DNA of 64,000 bases from Acephala macrosclerotiorum (lineage: Eukaryota > Ascomycota > Leotiomycetes > Helotiales > Mollisiaceae): positions 62,001 to 126,000 of the forward strand of contig MU119296.1 in NCBI GenBank assembly GCA_014904845.1. The letters run 5' to 3'. Positions within the stretch are counted from its first letter, which is position 1, and every line of letters starts with the position of its first letter. A program made the translations under genes and the position numbers. Below are positions 22,888-36,376 of the stretch, piece after piece. The notes under the pieces are model-generated. The model was not told the DNA's origin and made no database searches. It was given only the letters and a program-made list of their open reading frames with translations.

Positions 22888-25311
22888 ATGATGGCTTCTT
22901 CTGCCGTTGGGCGCAAGTCCAAGTCATCTGGACGATCCAAGAATGATTTGCGATCACTAAAAAGGAAAAGAGATGTCGACGAGCACGACACATTACAGAA
23001 AGCAGTTGAAGGGCTTGTAAGTAAAGTTCAAACTCTTGTAGACGAGAAACTTACAAATTTTTAGGATTTGAAAGGGGAGATTAAGGACTTCAAGGACTTG
23101 CCATTGTCCCAGCCGACTTCTCGCGGACTCGAAGCTTCGCATTTTAAAACTCTTACGGACATTCAGTCGAAAGCGGTCCCTCTTGCTCTGAAGGGTCGCG
23201 ATATACTTGGTGCTGCGAAGACTGGAAGTGGAAAGACGCTGTCATTTCTGGTACCAGTGCTGGAGAATCTGTACAGGGCAAAATGGACCGAATTGGATGG
23301 GCTGGGTGCCCTTATCATCTCACCAACTCGAGAACTCGCGATCCAGATATTCGAAGTACTGCGCAAGATTGGGCGATACCATACGTTTTCCGCCGGGTTG
23401 GTAATTGGCGGTAAAAGCTTGCAAGAAGAACGGGAACGATTAGGCAGGATGAACATCTTGGTCTGCACGCCTGGGAGAATGCTGCAACATATGGACCAGA
23501 CGGCCGCTTTCGAGGTGGACAACCTGCAGATGCTTGTGTTGGACGAGGCGGATCGTATCATGGATATGGGTTTCCAGACGTCCGTTGATGCGATCATCGA
23601 GCATCTGCCAAAGCAGAGACAGACTATGCTGTTCAGTGCAACACAGACAAAGAAAGTGTCGGATCTGGCGAGATTGAGTCTACGGGATCCGGAGTATGTG
23701 GCGGTTCACGAAGCTGCTTCTCAAGCTACACCCACTACCTTGCAACAATACTACGTCGTTACACCATTGCCAGAGAAACTCAATACCTTGTTCAGCTTCA
23801 TCAGGTCAAACCTGAAGGCAAAGATTATCGTATTCATGTCGTCCGGTAAACAAGTCCGGTTCGTGTACGAGAGTTTCAGACATATGCAACCCGGTATTCC
23901 TCTACTCCATCTTCACGGTCGCCAGAAGCAAACGGCAAGATTAGACATCACATCGAAATTCTCATCATCGAAAAATTCCTGCATCTTCGCTACAGATGTT
24001 GTTGCCAGAGGTCTCGACTTTCCAGCTGTCGATTGGGTCATTCAGATGGATTGCCCGGAAGATGCAGATACCTACATTCACCGTGTTGGGCGTACTGCTC
24101 GTTATGAGAGAGCTGGTAAGGCAGTCTTGTTCCTGGATCCAAGCGAAGAGGAAGGCATGGTGAAGAGACTCGAGCTCAAGAAAGTGCCTATACAGCAGAC
24201 GAAGGCGAGAGAAAAGAAGCAGCAGAGCATCCAAAACCAGCTTCAGAACATGTGCTTCCAGGATCCGGAATTGAAATATCTAGGTCAGAAAGCATTTGTC
24301 AGTTATGCAAAGTCAGTATTTGTCCAGAAGGATAAGGAGATCTTCAACATCGGCAAATACGATCTCGAAGGATATGCATCGAGTATGGGTCTTCCTGGAG
24401 CTCCGAAGATTAAGTTCCAGAAGGGAGAAGATATGAAGAAGCTTAAGAATGCCCCTAGGGCTGCCATTTCGAGTGATGAAGAGAGTGACGAAGAAAATGA
24501 TAAGAAGACCAAGAAACCAGAGATGCGGACGAAATACGACCGCATGTTTGAGCGTCGTAATCAAGACGTTCTCTCTGGTCATTACTCGAAGATGATAGCT
24601 GGCGACGACTGCGAGCAGCTCGCCGATGCTGATGAGGACAACGACTTCTTGTCAGTGAAGCGAGTCGTGCCAGTGGATAGTGAACCCGATTCGGAAGATG
24701 ATGTCGCGGCGGCCGGACCTGCAGCAAAGGTCATACCCAGTATTGGCAAGGAGCCATTAGTCATTGATTCGAAACGCAGAGAGAAGTTGTTAAAGTCGAA
24801 GAAGAAGCTCGCAAATTTGAAAGAAAAGGGTAGCAAGATCGTTTTCGATGAAGATGGCGTTGCACACCAAATCTATGAGCTCGAGGACGAGGATGATTTT
24901 GCCAAACGAGGTTCAGCGGAGACTCAGAGAGCGAAATTCTTGGAGGAAGAAGCTGCAAGAGTTCGGGAAGCGGATCTCGACGACAAACAGCTCGCGAAGC
25001 AAAAGAAGAGAGAGAAGAAAGAAAAGAGGAAGGCTAGAGAAGCAGCACAGGCAGCTGACCTTTCAGAAGATGAAGGGCCAACTCTTGCTGCTGAAGATGG
25101 CGAAGATCCATTGGAACTCCTTCGCTCTTTGCCGATGGCTAATGAGGAAGAAGAAAGGCCTACGAAGAGACCTAAGAAATGGTTTGAGGACGATTCAGAG
25201 GACGAGAAGAAGAAGAAGAAGACTAAGAGGAAAGATCGTGTTATCGAGGCGGAGGATGAGCCTGAGACCTTGGAAGATCTTGAGGCCCTTGCAGCAGGTC
25301 TTCTTAATTGA
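22888..25311 (+). CDS. DBP4: DEAD-box ATP-dependent RNA helicase Dbp4/Hca4 (DDX10 family)
   Basis: Nucleolar helicase that releases U14 snoRNA during 18S rRNA processing. Exons: 22888-23016 and 23065-25311; 791 aa. Two consecutive ATGs (22888 and 22891) precede [12 protein letters not shown], so the start is one or the other. Helicase motifs: Q-region [26 protein letters not shown], Ia PTRELA, GG ([10 protein letters not shown]), Ib [62 protein letters not shown]. The C-terminal extension of over 300 residues is alternately acidic and Lys-rich (repeated [29 protein letters not shown]), typical of Dbp4. A 48-nt intron separates the basic N-terminal exon. Tandem with FAD1. Confidence 0.96.
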
Positions 25312-25332
25312 TTCTTGTGTATATACAAGAAT
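25311..25332 (+). repeat. Inverted repeat at the DBP4 stop codon
   Basis: Perfect 8-bp arms ATTCTTGT (25311-25318) and ACAAGAAT (25325-25332) around a 6-nt spacer, beginning at the last base of the DBP4 TGA. As RNA it would form a short hairpin in the 3' UTR. Significance is unknown and it could be chance. Confidence 0.5.
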
Positions 25333-25575
25333 GAAAACTGTGATACCCCTTGAAATCAATATCTTCAACCCTCGTCCAATCTTCAACCATATGTTTTAGT
25401 AATGTCTGTGTAACTCCGAGACCCCAATCTGCCCCTCCGCCCCTCCAACATTTACCCCACATCTCGGTTACGCTAAATTTTAACCACCGGCCTCATCCTA
25501 ATGTTGCTGACCGACCCTCTTCAAAAGCAATTCAGAGCGTCTTTCATGTAAGACACATGGATTGCAGTGAACAAA

Positions 25576-26508
25576 ATGTCACTGCGTGCGCCCGAGGATA
25601 CCGGTGACAACACGCCCATCGCCAATGGGCACGATGAAAGCATCTACTCCACTTGTGCCGCGCTCGCCACGCGTGTGAATACCTTTCTCGAGACCGAGGC
25701 GTCAACTCCTATGTTGAAAGCTGTGCAGGAGCAAACTAGAGTCGCTTTGAGTGTTATTGGAGAAGCTTTAGAACGATACAGGTATTTTCTCCCTTTCTAC
25801 CTGTTCAGCGAAAACTGCTGTGAGCTTCTGGCACTGACATGTATCAATAATACAGTTTAGACGAAATCTCCCTCTCCTACAATGGCGGCAAAGACTGCCT
25901 AGTCCTCCTCATCCTATTGCTATGTGCCCTCGCAAAATACAAGAAAGATGCCCTCCCCAACGCTCTCCATACCGTGTACATCATCTCGAAACACCCTTTC
26001 GCAGAAGTGGGAGCCTTTGTCGATGAGTCAGTCAACACATATAAACTCGATTTAGTCCGCTATGCCATGCCGATGAAAGAAGCGTTCAAGAAATACTTAG
26101 ATGAGCACAAAAAAATCAAGGCTATATTGGTTGGAACCAGGAGAACAGATCCGCATGGAGAGAACTTGACGCATTTCGATCCTACGGATTCGGGTTGGCC
26201 GGCTTTCATGAGAGTACATCCTGTTATCGATTGGCATTATGCGGAGATTTGGGCTGTGAGTATACTCAGTGACTAGATTTTAGGTCAAGGACTGATGATT
26301 GTGGCAGTTTATTCGATATTTTGAAATTCCATACTGCTCGCTTTATGACCAAGGATACACTTCTCTTGGCGGCACGACTGATACCCACCCCAACCCGGCG
26401 CTCAAAGCAGGAGGCGACAACAAAGATAAGACGAGTAGCCAACCGACGTTCAAGCCGGCATACGAACTGATGGAAGATAATGCTGAACGACTCGGAAGGG
26501 ATTGGTAA
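25576..26508 (+). CDS. FAD1: FAD synthetase (FMN adenylyltransferase, Fad1 type)
   Basis: Transfers AMP from ATP to FMN to make FAD in the cytosol. Exons: 25576-25781, 25856-26255, 26308-26508; 268 aa. Belongs to the PAPS reductase-like ATP-pyrophosphatase fold: the P-loop-like SYNGGKDCLV follows the first intron, then the strand VYIISKHPFAEV and the region AILVGTRRTDPHGENLTHFD with the family GxRRxDP signature. VHPVIDWHYAEIWAFIRYF follows, leading to IPYCSLYDQGYTSLGG, the C-terminal substrate loop. The tail FKPAYELMEDNAERLGRDW resembles that of other fungal Fad1 proteins. Both introns restore frame exactly. Confidence 0.94.
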
Positions 26509-27109
26509 GGACATTGAACGATTGCATGATAGACTCTAGATGGTGGTCTTGTTAGATACGTCCTATGTATGTTTCCAACGAATGTACATGAAGGTTGCAG
26601 ATATTAGCAATGACGTGCTGGTTTCTGATGAACAAATCATTGCATGCCCGAAAGTTCGGCTGTCACATCTCCTCTCATAGAGTCACGTCGGACATATCGA
26701 GTGTCACTAGCTTTCTCTCCTTCGGTTTTATGATTCTATCCTATGTATGCTTTCCATCTTGCCTGTAAGCTGACGATTGGTCCTCAATTCTCCATTGTTT
26801 CTGAGCATGAAGTGCGGAAGTCTCGACCTTCACCTGCAAAGGCAGAGATAATCCTGTTTCCCAAGGTAGATATCAAAGGAGAAGTCCGACTGAAAATTGT
26901 TCACACCCCTCCATTCTCCCATTTGGGATAAAAAGGCTGACCTTGGCACATTCCCTTGCTGAATAATCAAGATCCAAGCAATCCCGGACTACGAAGTCTG
27001 GGATTCGGAAAGTTCAGCGAGTCGAGTTCACTTAAAAGGAGCAGCACCCACTACCTTCATAATCTCGTCCCACATTAACATTGACCCAGCTCAAGCAATT
27101 ACCACAACG
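26509..27109. other. Intergenic FAD1/PRISE reductase
   Basis: About 600 bp that must hold the FAD1 3' UTR and the promoter of the reductase gene. No ORF with domain character and no repeat. Confidence 0.45.
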
Positions 27110-28552
27110 ATGACCGAGCCAAACAAAGGCATCCAAGTTCTAGTCTTGAGAGCTTCAGGCATCACAGGATGGGCAATCATGAACTCTGCCCTGTCATATC
27201 CCACGACGACCACTTTCAGCCGGGTCGTAGGCCTCATAAGCCATTCGCTAAGTCTCAAAGACTCAAGATTTCCAGCAGACCCTAGGCTGCAACTATACTC
27301 TAGGCTAGACTTGCCTCAGGATGCAAAGGCTATCACAGAATACTTGAGAAAGATTGAGAACATCGACCAGATTACTCACGTCTTTTTTGCAGGTAAGCAA
27401 ACTCCGTGCACATTTGGATATTTAAACTATGCTAATAAACTTTGTAGCATACGTACGTCGAGGATGGGCCGACGAAAGCTCAGAGCAAAGAGTCAAAGAG
27501 AACGTTGATTTCACCGTGAACACCGTGGTAGTGGTCGAGAATGTCTGCCCTAACCTTCAATTCTGGATCTTCCCAACAGGTGGCAAAGTAAGTCTCCCAC
27601 CTACTCAAAACACCCTCATACTGAACGGAAAACAGTAGTATGACTTCGAATTCGGGACTAAAGTCCATCGTAAGACACCACTCAAGGAAACCACTCCCAG
27701 GGTCCCACCCCCATACAGAGATCATCTCTTCTACTACCCACAAATCGACACTTTGACAAAACTCTCAGAAGGCAAGAGCTGGAAATTTGCGGACATTCGT
27801 CCCGACGCCATTGTTGGGTTCGTACCAAACCATAACCCAATGAAAATCGCCGAGCCACTCGCCTTATACCTCTCCCTTTGGAAATCTCTCAGTCCCAACC
27901 TCCCAGTCCTATTCCCAGGAACGGCAGAATCGCACACTCACCAGCAATCCAACATCTCATCTGATCAACTTGGGAGGTTCCACGTTTATGTCTCTTTGCA
28001 TCCTGAGCTTACAGCTGGGAAGGCATTTAACATTGTGGATGAGGATAGAGGGATTAGTTGGGAGATGGTTTGGCCTGGGATTGTGAAGTATTTTGGACTG
28101 TTAGGCGTTGGTCCTCTGAACGAAGGAGGGAAATTGGGTGGTGAAGGGTGGGTTAAGAGTCAGAAAGATAGGTGGGATCCTTGGTAAGCTTCCTAAATGT
28201 CCCAGGGTTCTAGGAATATCACCATTGGCTTTTGAGAGGACGTATACTGACTTGGGATTCTGGTTCCAGGACGAAGGAGAATGGACTACGTCCAAAGGTG
28301 TTGAATAATACTTGTTGGGAGTTCATGACCATCGTTACGTGAGTCACTGGCTTTCACACGCTCAATTCTTCTCCGAATTGACCAACATTAGCCAAAGTGC
28401 TGATATATTCCCATAGCGGGCCGTATTCGATGTTTGATCGCCATTACGACCTAGGTGAAGCCAGGAGAATTGGGTTCACAGAGTCTATGGATCATTTGAA
28501 AGGGTATCATGTTGCTTTTGACAGGATGCGGGCCGCGAAGATCATTCCATGA
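27110..28552 (+). CDS. PRISE-type short-chain reductase (progesterone 5-beta-reductase/iridoid synthase-like)
   Basis: NAD(P)H-dependent enone reductase of the extended SDR superfamily; the native substrate is unknown. Exons: 27110-27392, 27448-27587, 27639-28193 minus its last 10 nt (true end 28183), 28270-28338, 28417-28552; 390 aa. The cofactor loop reads VLRASGITGWAI, where family members normally have G instead of the Arg. THVFFAAYVRRGW, QFWIFPTGGK and the catalytic region DHLFYYPQ (PRISE F-Y-Y signature with the catalytic Tyr) follow, then IRPDAIVGFVPN and FNIVDEDRGISWEMVWP. The C-terminus has WEFMTIVTGPYSMFDRHYDL and ARRIGFTESMD. Intron 2 ends in a tandem acceptor (CAGTAG, 27633-27638): the upstream AG would place TAG in frame, so the downstream AG must be used. 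Related fungal genes are often called sirQ-like. Confidence 0.88.
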
Positions 28553-30777
28553 TCATGCCGACTCGGTAAGACGTCTTGCCACCATTGCTAGCACTACGTT
28601 TCTACGAGGCTTTGGCTCAAAATAATGTCCTTCGAGCTGCGGGAATTTCGTAATTATTTGTTTTTTGCGAGCGTTCAACGGCTTCATGCATTTCAATTTC
28701 TGTCCATGAACATTGTCCTTCTGTAAAAGTCCTTCGAGATACTAGAATTTCTAAGGTATTCGTGCTCAACTAGTTTCTTCTAGCAGTGAACCGATGATTC
28801 AAAGGCATTCATATCGACTCTTTCACTACTACTGGATAGAAGGAGCACTTCACATGCTCCTTCCCTCTTTAGCTGACCTCGAGTCAAGCGACTTTCCTGT
28901 CTTCAGCTTTCGAGGCGATTATAAATACTTCCCCCTCCCTACCATAACGAACCTCACGACCATTTTGATATACAGGTAAATATAACTCCTAGGTTTAGCT
29001 CGGTCGGAGCCATTCTCCAGTCTATCCGATTGTAGCTTGATTCCTCAATTTAGTTGGGTACTTTCTGTGAAGACTTTGCATGACTACAAGTTTTAGAATG
29101 TCGTTGTCAAAAGATTTTAGTTGTCAAGAATTTCACTTCGATCGATTTGCCTAAGCTTGAACAGTAGCTTTTCTATAAAATATTACTTTCATGCCATGAC
29201 CATCGCTCAAGGGTGTGAAATGGGAAGGTTCAAAGATGGTGATCTGAGGAGCTGGCTCCTCGCAATAGTCAATGTTTCTTGGCCAGCGGCCAACTCGCGA
29301 CCTGAAGGTCAGAATACGACCTCCCGCCTCGTTGGTTCTTCTTGTTATGTCTAATTCACTAAGCCCGGAAGAGACCTTTTCAAAAGAGGAGGGATGAGAG
29401 AGAGGGAACTCTTGAGTAGAAGGAGACTGCTATATAATAACACAGATGATCCGACCAACCACCAGCCCGCGCACCAGATTCCGCGGTGATTGAGCACGTG
29501 GAGCTGCTTTCCTCGGATCCTTGACCTTGAGTCTTCAAATGAACTTGAGGTGGTTCTGGTGGTGGCTGAGGAGACGCGTATGAGGTGCAGCTGAGAGCAC
29601 TCACCCGGAAGTTTGCAGTTTGCCCAAAATAAAGTTCTTTGAACCTGGGAACATTTAAGACAATTGGCCTACGAGTCTGTAAGTGGATGTGTTTCTACCA
29701 AGTCGAAACTTCCGATATTCGTTGCTCTTTGGTAAAAAAAAAAAAAAAAACTTTTTCGTCACTTCGTGTTGCTGGACTTTTGGGGGTTATGAAGATGCTT
29801 CGCAGTATCCACATTCCTGAGGGCAGCCATTCTGCTGCTGATGATGGTTGGACATGGCATGGGTCAAACTATAGTAGTAAAAGGCTGTTGATCTTTTTTA
29901 CTAGGTGCGAATAGAAGGACTGCGTTCAGATGCTTCTTTCATCTCAAGGCCGAGCCAAGTGGTCTCACATCTTGAGCACTTCAAGGCTACTATACTATTC
30001 ACCCTTCTTCATGCTTGCAGAATAACTTGGCTCCATGGCGGCTGCAGAGTATGCTCCTCCTTCGTACCAAGACGGAATTCCATGTTCTTGGTGATATGGT
30101 ACCGATAATACTAGGCTCTTAGGAAGGTGAACTGATTCTAGGCTCCAGTCTGTTCCGGAATGAAAGCTATCTGAATAAATTTCCCAGGATAGGTTCACAC
30201 ACTTGTGGAGTGGTGCATGGAATAGAGCAAATCTCCAACCCCCTCCCCGAACGCAAGCCTTTCGACTTGGAAACCAGAACCTCAAGAACTGAGATAGAAA
30301 CTCAACTTTCCTAAATGTCCCTGAGGGTGTAGGACTCTGAAAAGGGCAATTCTGGCAGTTTGCATTGGCTGGCCATACATCTGGACTCTGAGAAGAGAGT
30401 TGCCTCGGAGAAAATTTCGAAAGCTGAAATCAAAATTTTTTGAAAGAATTTTGGGGACGAGATCGAGTTTTTGAACGTTCCCAGGCTTCAGGGACTCTAT
30501 GAGGGGGTTCTCCGACCAAATAGCGCGTATTTTTGAGAGACGCATCGCCATATGCGCAGTAAGGGAAATTGACTTGGTGAAAATTCCAGGAGGTGATATT
30601 CCACTTGGAAAGCATGTAGGCGGTTTGGTTGACCTCGGAATCAATGACCCAGGCTGTCCGGAACATTGAAAACGTGGAAAATGGGACTGTAATCATTTCA
30701 TTTGTACAAGAAAAGGGGTATCTGTTTCCCATAACGCCCCCCCCACCCGCAGACTCCCAGAAAAACAATTATCCGAA
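28553..30777. other. 2.2-kb intergenic region
   Basis: No gene recognised between the PRISE reductase and the SUN protein. It contains a 17-nt poly-A run at 29734-29750 and several T-rich stretches. Open frames at 30282-30768 (minus) lie just past the SUN gene stop and do not look coding. Confidence 0.45.
29734..29750 (+). repeat. Poly-A run (17 nt)
   Basis: Uninterrupted A17 followed by C and T5. A simple homopolymer, possibly a retroposed 3' end, although no upstream retroposed sequence was recognised. Confidence 0.9.
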
Positions 30778-33019
30778 TTACAGACTACCCGAATTGGGAA
30801 TAGTATCACCAAAAACCTTAACTCTATAAAGGCAAGCGTAACCCACGTGACTTCCTCCCCAATTGCTCCTGGTTCTAACTACTAACTGATCTGTATCTGC
30901 CCCAAAAGATCTCATATCTACTGGGACACTGAAAGCTTGCACGGAACCACCCTCCATATCAAAGGTCCATGCACCGATCTTGACATACCCGAACGGCAAA
31001 ACCTCGGCCTCGGTCTCGGAAAAGAGTTCCTCCGATACCGACTTCACCGCATTGTATGTATCAATATCAGGAATCCACGCAAGAAGCTCCATCTCTCTAG
31101 GGGCAGAGCCTGGTTGGAGTGACGCGCCTGAGGGTAAGTGCTCAATGACCACGGAATCCGGATACATTGAGTTCGCCATGACAACTCCAAGGCTAGCACC
31201 AAAACCTTCACCTTGCTCGAGTGGTGTACACCAACAATCCCCGTATTCTTCCCAACGTGTTAACGCTGCGGATGGGGGATTCGGAGCCGGAATTGGGTTC
31301 TGGATTGCAGCACGCATCCATTTCGTGAAGAAATAGACATTGCTCTTTGGAGAGATGTATGTCGGAGACGTGAGATAGGGGTTGACGACAGCACCAGTAG
31401 CTGGTGAGAAGTGGTTGATGCGTGTAAGACTCTGATCGATGGCGCTGCGTAGGTTGGAGTTGATGAGAGCTTCGAGTTGAGCATGCGGGATGAGCTTCTT
31501 CAAGATCTCTGTGGCGATATTTCTGACTTCATCCCTCGTGAGGCTGCCAGAGTTGTGTTGGAGTTTCGTAATTTGACGAGAAGCATTCTCAAACTTTTTG
31601 GTAAGTTGAGCAAGCTCTGTCCGGAGGTGCGCGGTATCCTCGTCCCAGTTTTGGCGAATTAATTCAATCACCTCCTCCTTCGTCGCGACATGATTGTCTT
31701 TCAGGAGGCGAGGGAATTTTTGGCCAAGTTCGTCAGCAAGGATAACCTTCATGTTGTTCGAGTTCTGCTTCATGTACCGATCCCAAGCAACCTTTGCGAC
31801 CTTCTCAACTTCTCTTGTGAGTTCCTTTCCGGACATGGTACCCTTGCCGGTCTGAACAGGTTGGTCGATTTGTCGGTGAATGAGGGTGTCGTCAGAGCGA
31901 ATCCTGTCCTGCAACGCATGCCAGAAGTCATTGGGAATGATCAAGTTGCCGTCCTGATCCTTCTTGACAACCAGTAGATCGGGCAGAATGTCGTTGAGTC
32001 GGGCGATAGCCTTTGGATCGATGTCAGACTTGCGAGACTTGATGCGAGCAACTTGGTGTTCAAGATCGGTGAGTCTGCGGTAGAGATCGCGGTTGTCATC
32101 CGTCGCGTGCTCGAGAGGGGAGAAGGATGGGATCATCCGGCCAAAGCCGTGACCCAAGTCGGAGATAATAGAAGTGATGTCACCAGAAGAGACGATAGTA
32201 AAGGCGATGAGCGCAATAACGGCAACAATGAGGTAGATGAGGAAGTTGGTAGAGAAGATCCTACAATAGGCGTTAGCTTAGAAAATTTGAGAGATCAAGA
32301 GCACTTACGACTTCAAGAGAGAACCTGCAAGGCCGACGAGTTGCTTAACAGAAGATACGACATAAGCACCTGCATGTGTGAACATGTTGTTTGCAGGTTC
32401 GACGTAGCCGGCAGCCCGGAGACGTTGACGAGCTAGAGTATCAAGCGTAAGTCTTTCTGCCTCGGCGCCGGATGCAACGCGATTAGCTGCGACAGTTGGA
32501 GCGCAAGGTGGCTCGGGGCTGCTTTCGTCCTCATCTGACTCCTCCTGAACGCCTGGCAGATGGGTGTCGTTAAGGCTGCTGGGTGGAGAAGAAGATTCGA
32601 CATGGGCGCTGTAGAAGAGTCCATTCTCAATTCCAAAGCTTTTGTCGGCAGATGAAGAGGCGGCAGGGGTTTGGGATCGAGATCGACCGCGGGACTCTAC
32701 GAGATCGTTAGCTAAGATTCGAGGAAAGTAGGACGAGGGGGTAGAGAAATTGGGACTTACTAGTAACTGGGGTTGGCTCTGGGGCTAGCAGGTTGTGCAA
32801 GACATTGTCAATTTGCTCGCCAATACCTGTACCAGTCCTAGCAGGTTGCGCAATGGTATTGGTACCATATGCGGTGCTTTGGCGGAGGCCAATAGCGGGG
32901 AGAGGCTCGTTGCCAGATCGGCGGGTTCGGCGCGGAGTAGCTGCGACCGTAGATGGTGCAGGGGAGGCACCGTGGCTACTAGCTCTGCTAGCAGCTCTGG
33001 TGGTACGTCTTGTAGACAT
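30778..33019 (-). CDS. SAD1: SUN-domain nuclear envelope protein (Sad1/Mps3-like)
   Basis: Inner nuclear membrane LINC-complex protein linking the spindle pole body or chromatin to KASH partners. Exons: 33019-32761, 32696-32309, 32260-30778; 709 aa. The start MSTRRTTRAASRASS is Arg/Ser rich, as in fungal Sad1. Exon 2 holds an acidic Ser-rich stretch, then AGYVEPANNMFTHAGAYVV. One membrane helix at about residues 220-240 (FLIYLIVAVIALIAFTIVS) separates the nucleoplasmic N-terminus from the lumenal part. A long helical region follows (DLEHQVARIKSRK, THLRTELAQLTKKFENAS). The SUN domain occupies about the last 170 residues, with RWEEYGDCWCTPLEQGEGFG, IEHLPSGASL and VRTRSNWGGSHVGYACLYRV. The frame stays open upstream to another ATG at 33389-33391, which would add a 124-residue Ser-rich extension; I prefer the RRTTRAAS start. 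Confidence 0.92.
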
Positions 33020-34787
33020 TGTAGAGGTAGGAGCGCCTCGAGGACGTTCGGAGAGTGTTGGGAAGGGTCGAGGGTTGTTGTTTAGTTGGGAGAGTTCAGA
33101 ATTGACCTCCGATGGAGTATTTTGGCGCGAATCGATATCTAGCAGAGAATTAGTTTGAATTGAATTCAAATTGCGTTGTGAGCTGACGGGTCTTTCGCAT
33201 GCAGAAGTCAAGAAAGTCGACAGGTTCGACGCGCATTTGTAGTATGAATTGGCGCTACTGGTGATTGCAGAAGTAGGAAAGTGCAGTTGCTTGACTGATT
33301 TGGAAGGCGCGAGGGAGAGGTTTGTGTGGACTTGAAGGGAGAAGATCGAGAAAGAAGAAAATCTCTGGGGTTTTGTGCTCGCAGCACCCATTGTCTGCCT
33401 AGGAGATTTACTTACTATTGTGATGAAGCTATTACCGCTCCCTCGAAGGTGAATCCGATGCACAACGGCAAGGTCCACAACCACAATGCTAACCAAGCGC
33501 ACACTGCAACAGTGAATTACGCGTCCCGATCGATAGCCGAATCAATTCCAGATCTTGTATGATCATTGAGGATACATGCGAAGCGGTGTATTATTCGTTC
33601 TGCGGTTCGGCGCAAGTCGATGTATAGGTCGTCGAGGACGATGCACGCGATGCACAACAAGGACAGGACAGCGGGATGCCATTTATTGAGTTTCCTCGGC
33701 TCGTCTAGGCGTAGCACAGGTTGTGAATTCCTCAGTGAACACAATAATGCTCGTTAGTGGTGGTCGGTGGGACATTTCTCGAGTCTGGATGTCCGAAAGA
33801 AGTTGTTTTCATTCCTCGCTCGAAGCAATCAACGGCACCGCGCCATAGAACCCTGACCGTTGCCGTGGCTAGTGAGTGTGGCGGGGCATTTTCACTCACC
33901 ATCCACAGTGCGCCATATGCGCTTGTGGCACAAGAGCGGTGAGAGAAAAGAAGTGGCTGAAGAGAGATATAAGAGGGGTGCAATATTTGATTGCCCCTGG
34001 GGCTCGGAGGCCCCTCCGTTCAGTGAAATGTGAGTATTTGAACTTACCCGATGGCATACAAGTTACTTTCCGCTCCCAAGATCCCAGTAGACATAAGAGA
34101 GGGTTCTGAGAAAAGCGTGGGGAGCGGAAGAGGGTGGACCATCTGTCGCTTGATAGCCTTTGAGGTCCCCTCTGTTCAGTGAATTTGAACTTACCATGTG
34201 GCACATAACTCACCTTCTGCTCCCACGATCCTGAAAGACATGAGAAGAGTGTGGGGAGCGGAAGAGGGGTGGCGCATTCGATGGCTTGGGGTGCTTTGAA
34301 GTCCTCTCTTCCGCTCCCAAGAAGTACATTTTAATGTACGTCTCTCAATGTCCCACTGGGCCGTTGAGGGCGATCAAGGTATCAGCTGTCGATCGGCATG
34401 TTGGTGCACCGGAAACTTACCCAAGCCTCGCTGAAATGTTAAGCCGAGTCAGACATTGGCACCGTCATTGCTTTTTCCAGAGGCTTGAATCTGCAATGCA
34501 AATCAGCATCTCGTGCAGGAAATTAAACGTCCGCCGTTGCCGTTGAACCCTGAAGAAAAAAGTTGTCTTCGTGCAATCTCACCATACGGACATATGGTGT
34601 CGTTGTTTTGTGGACATCCCATCTCATACTGGGGTCCTACGTAGACATGAGATCCTGGAAAGGAAAGGAGCGGGCTTTAAATAAAATTGTGACTTGCCCA
34701 CTTCGTATTGTTTCGTGATGGAAGATCTCCCCACCAAGAACGAGTTGAAGTGTCCTTTTGTCGTCGAGAACCTTCAACAAAGCAATC
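33020..34787. other. Divergent intergenic region SAD1/UDP-glucose epimerase
   Basis: 1.77 kb between divergent starts. It contains an in-frame upstream extension of SAD1 (33020-33391), no other gene, and the tandem repeat at 33971-34330. Confidence 0.45.
33971..34330 (+). repeat. Degenerate tandem repeat, unit about 130-160 bp, with internal inverted repeats
   Basis: Anchor AAGAGGGGTG/AAGAGGGTGG occurs at 33971, 34129 and 34262. CCCCTC(C/T)GTTCAGTGAA occurs at 34011 and 34167 (spacing 156), each followed by TTGAACTTACC. Each unit carries a TTCCGCTCCCA-type arm (34068, 34216, 34308) and, further on, its complement TGGGGAGCGGAAG (34118, 34252), giving potential stem-loops. It lies 450-800 bp before the epimerase ATG. 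No coding potential. Confidence 0.75.
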
Positions 34788-36251
<1,464 letters not shown>

Positions 36252-36376
36252 GTCGTCGGCATTGTGTAAAGGTTTGTATACTAGCATATAGGCTTGAACA
36301 GCGGCTTTGCAGATAGACCTCAGCAATTGATTTGTATCTGACCAATCGTTTTCTTTCTTTCGTACTATCTACCACC

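Noticed and set aside
24924..25328. Minus-strand Ser-rich frame inside DBP4
   Set aside because: Mirror of the Lys/Glu-rich DBP4 C-terminus on the opposite strand.
33020..33391. Upstream in-frame extension of SAD1 starting at 33391
   Set aside because: Possible, but the MSTRRTTRAAS start matches the family's usual N-terminus and the extension looks like UTR-derived Ser/Asn-rich sequence.
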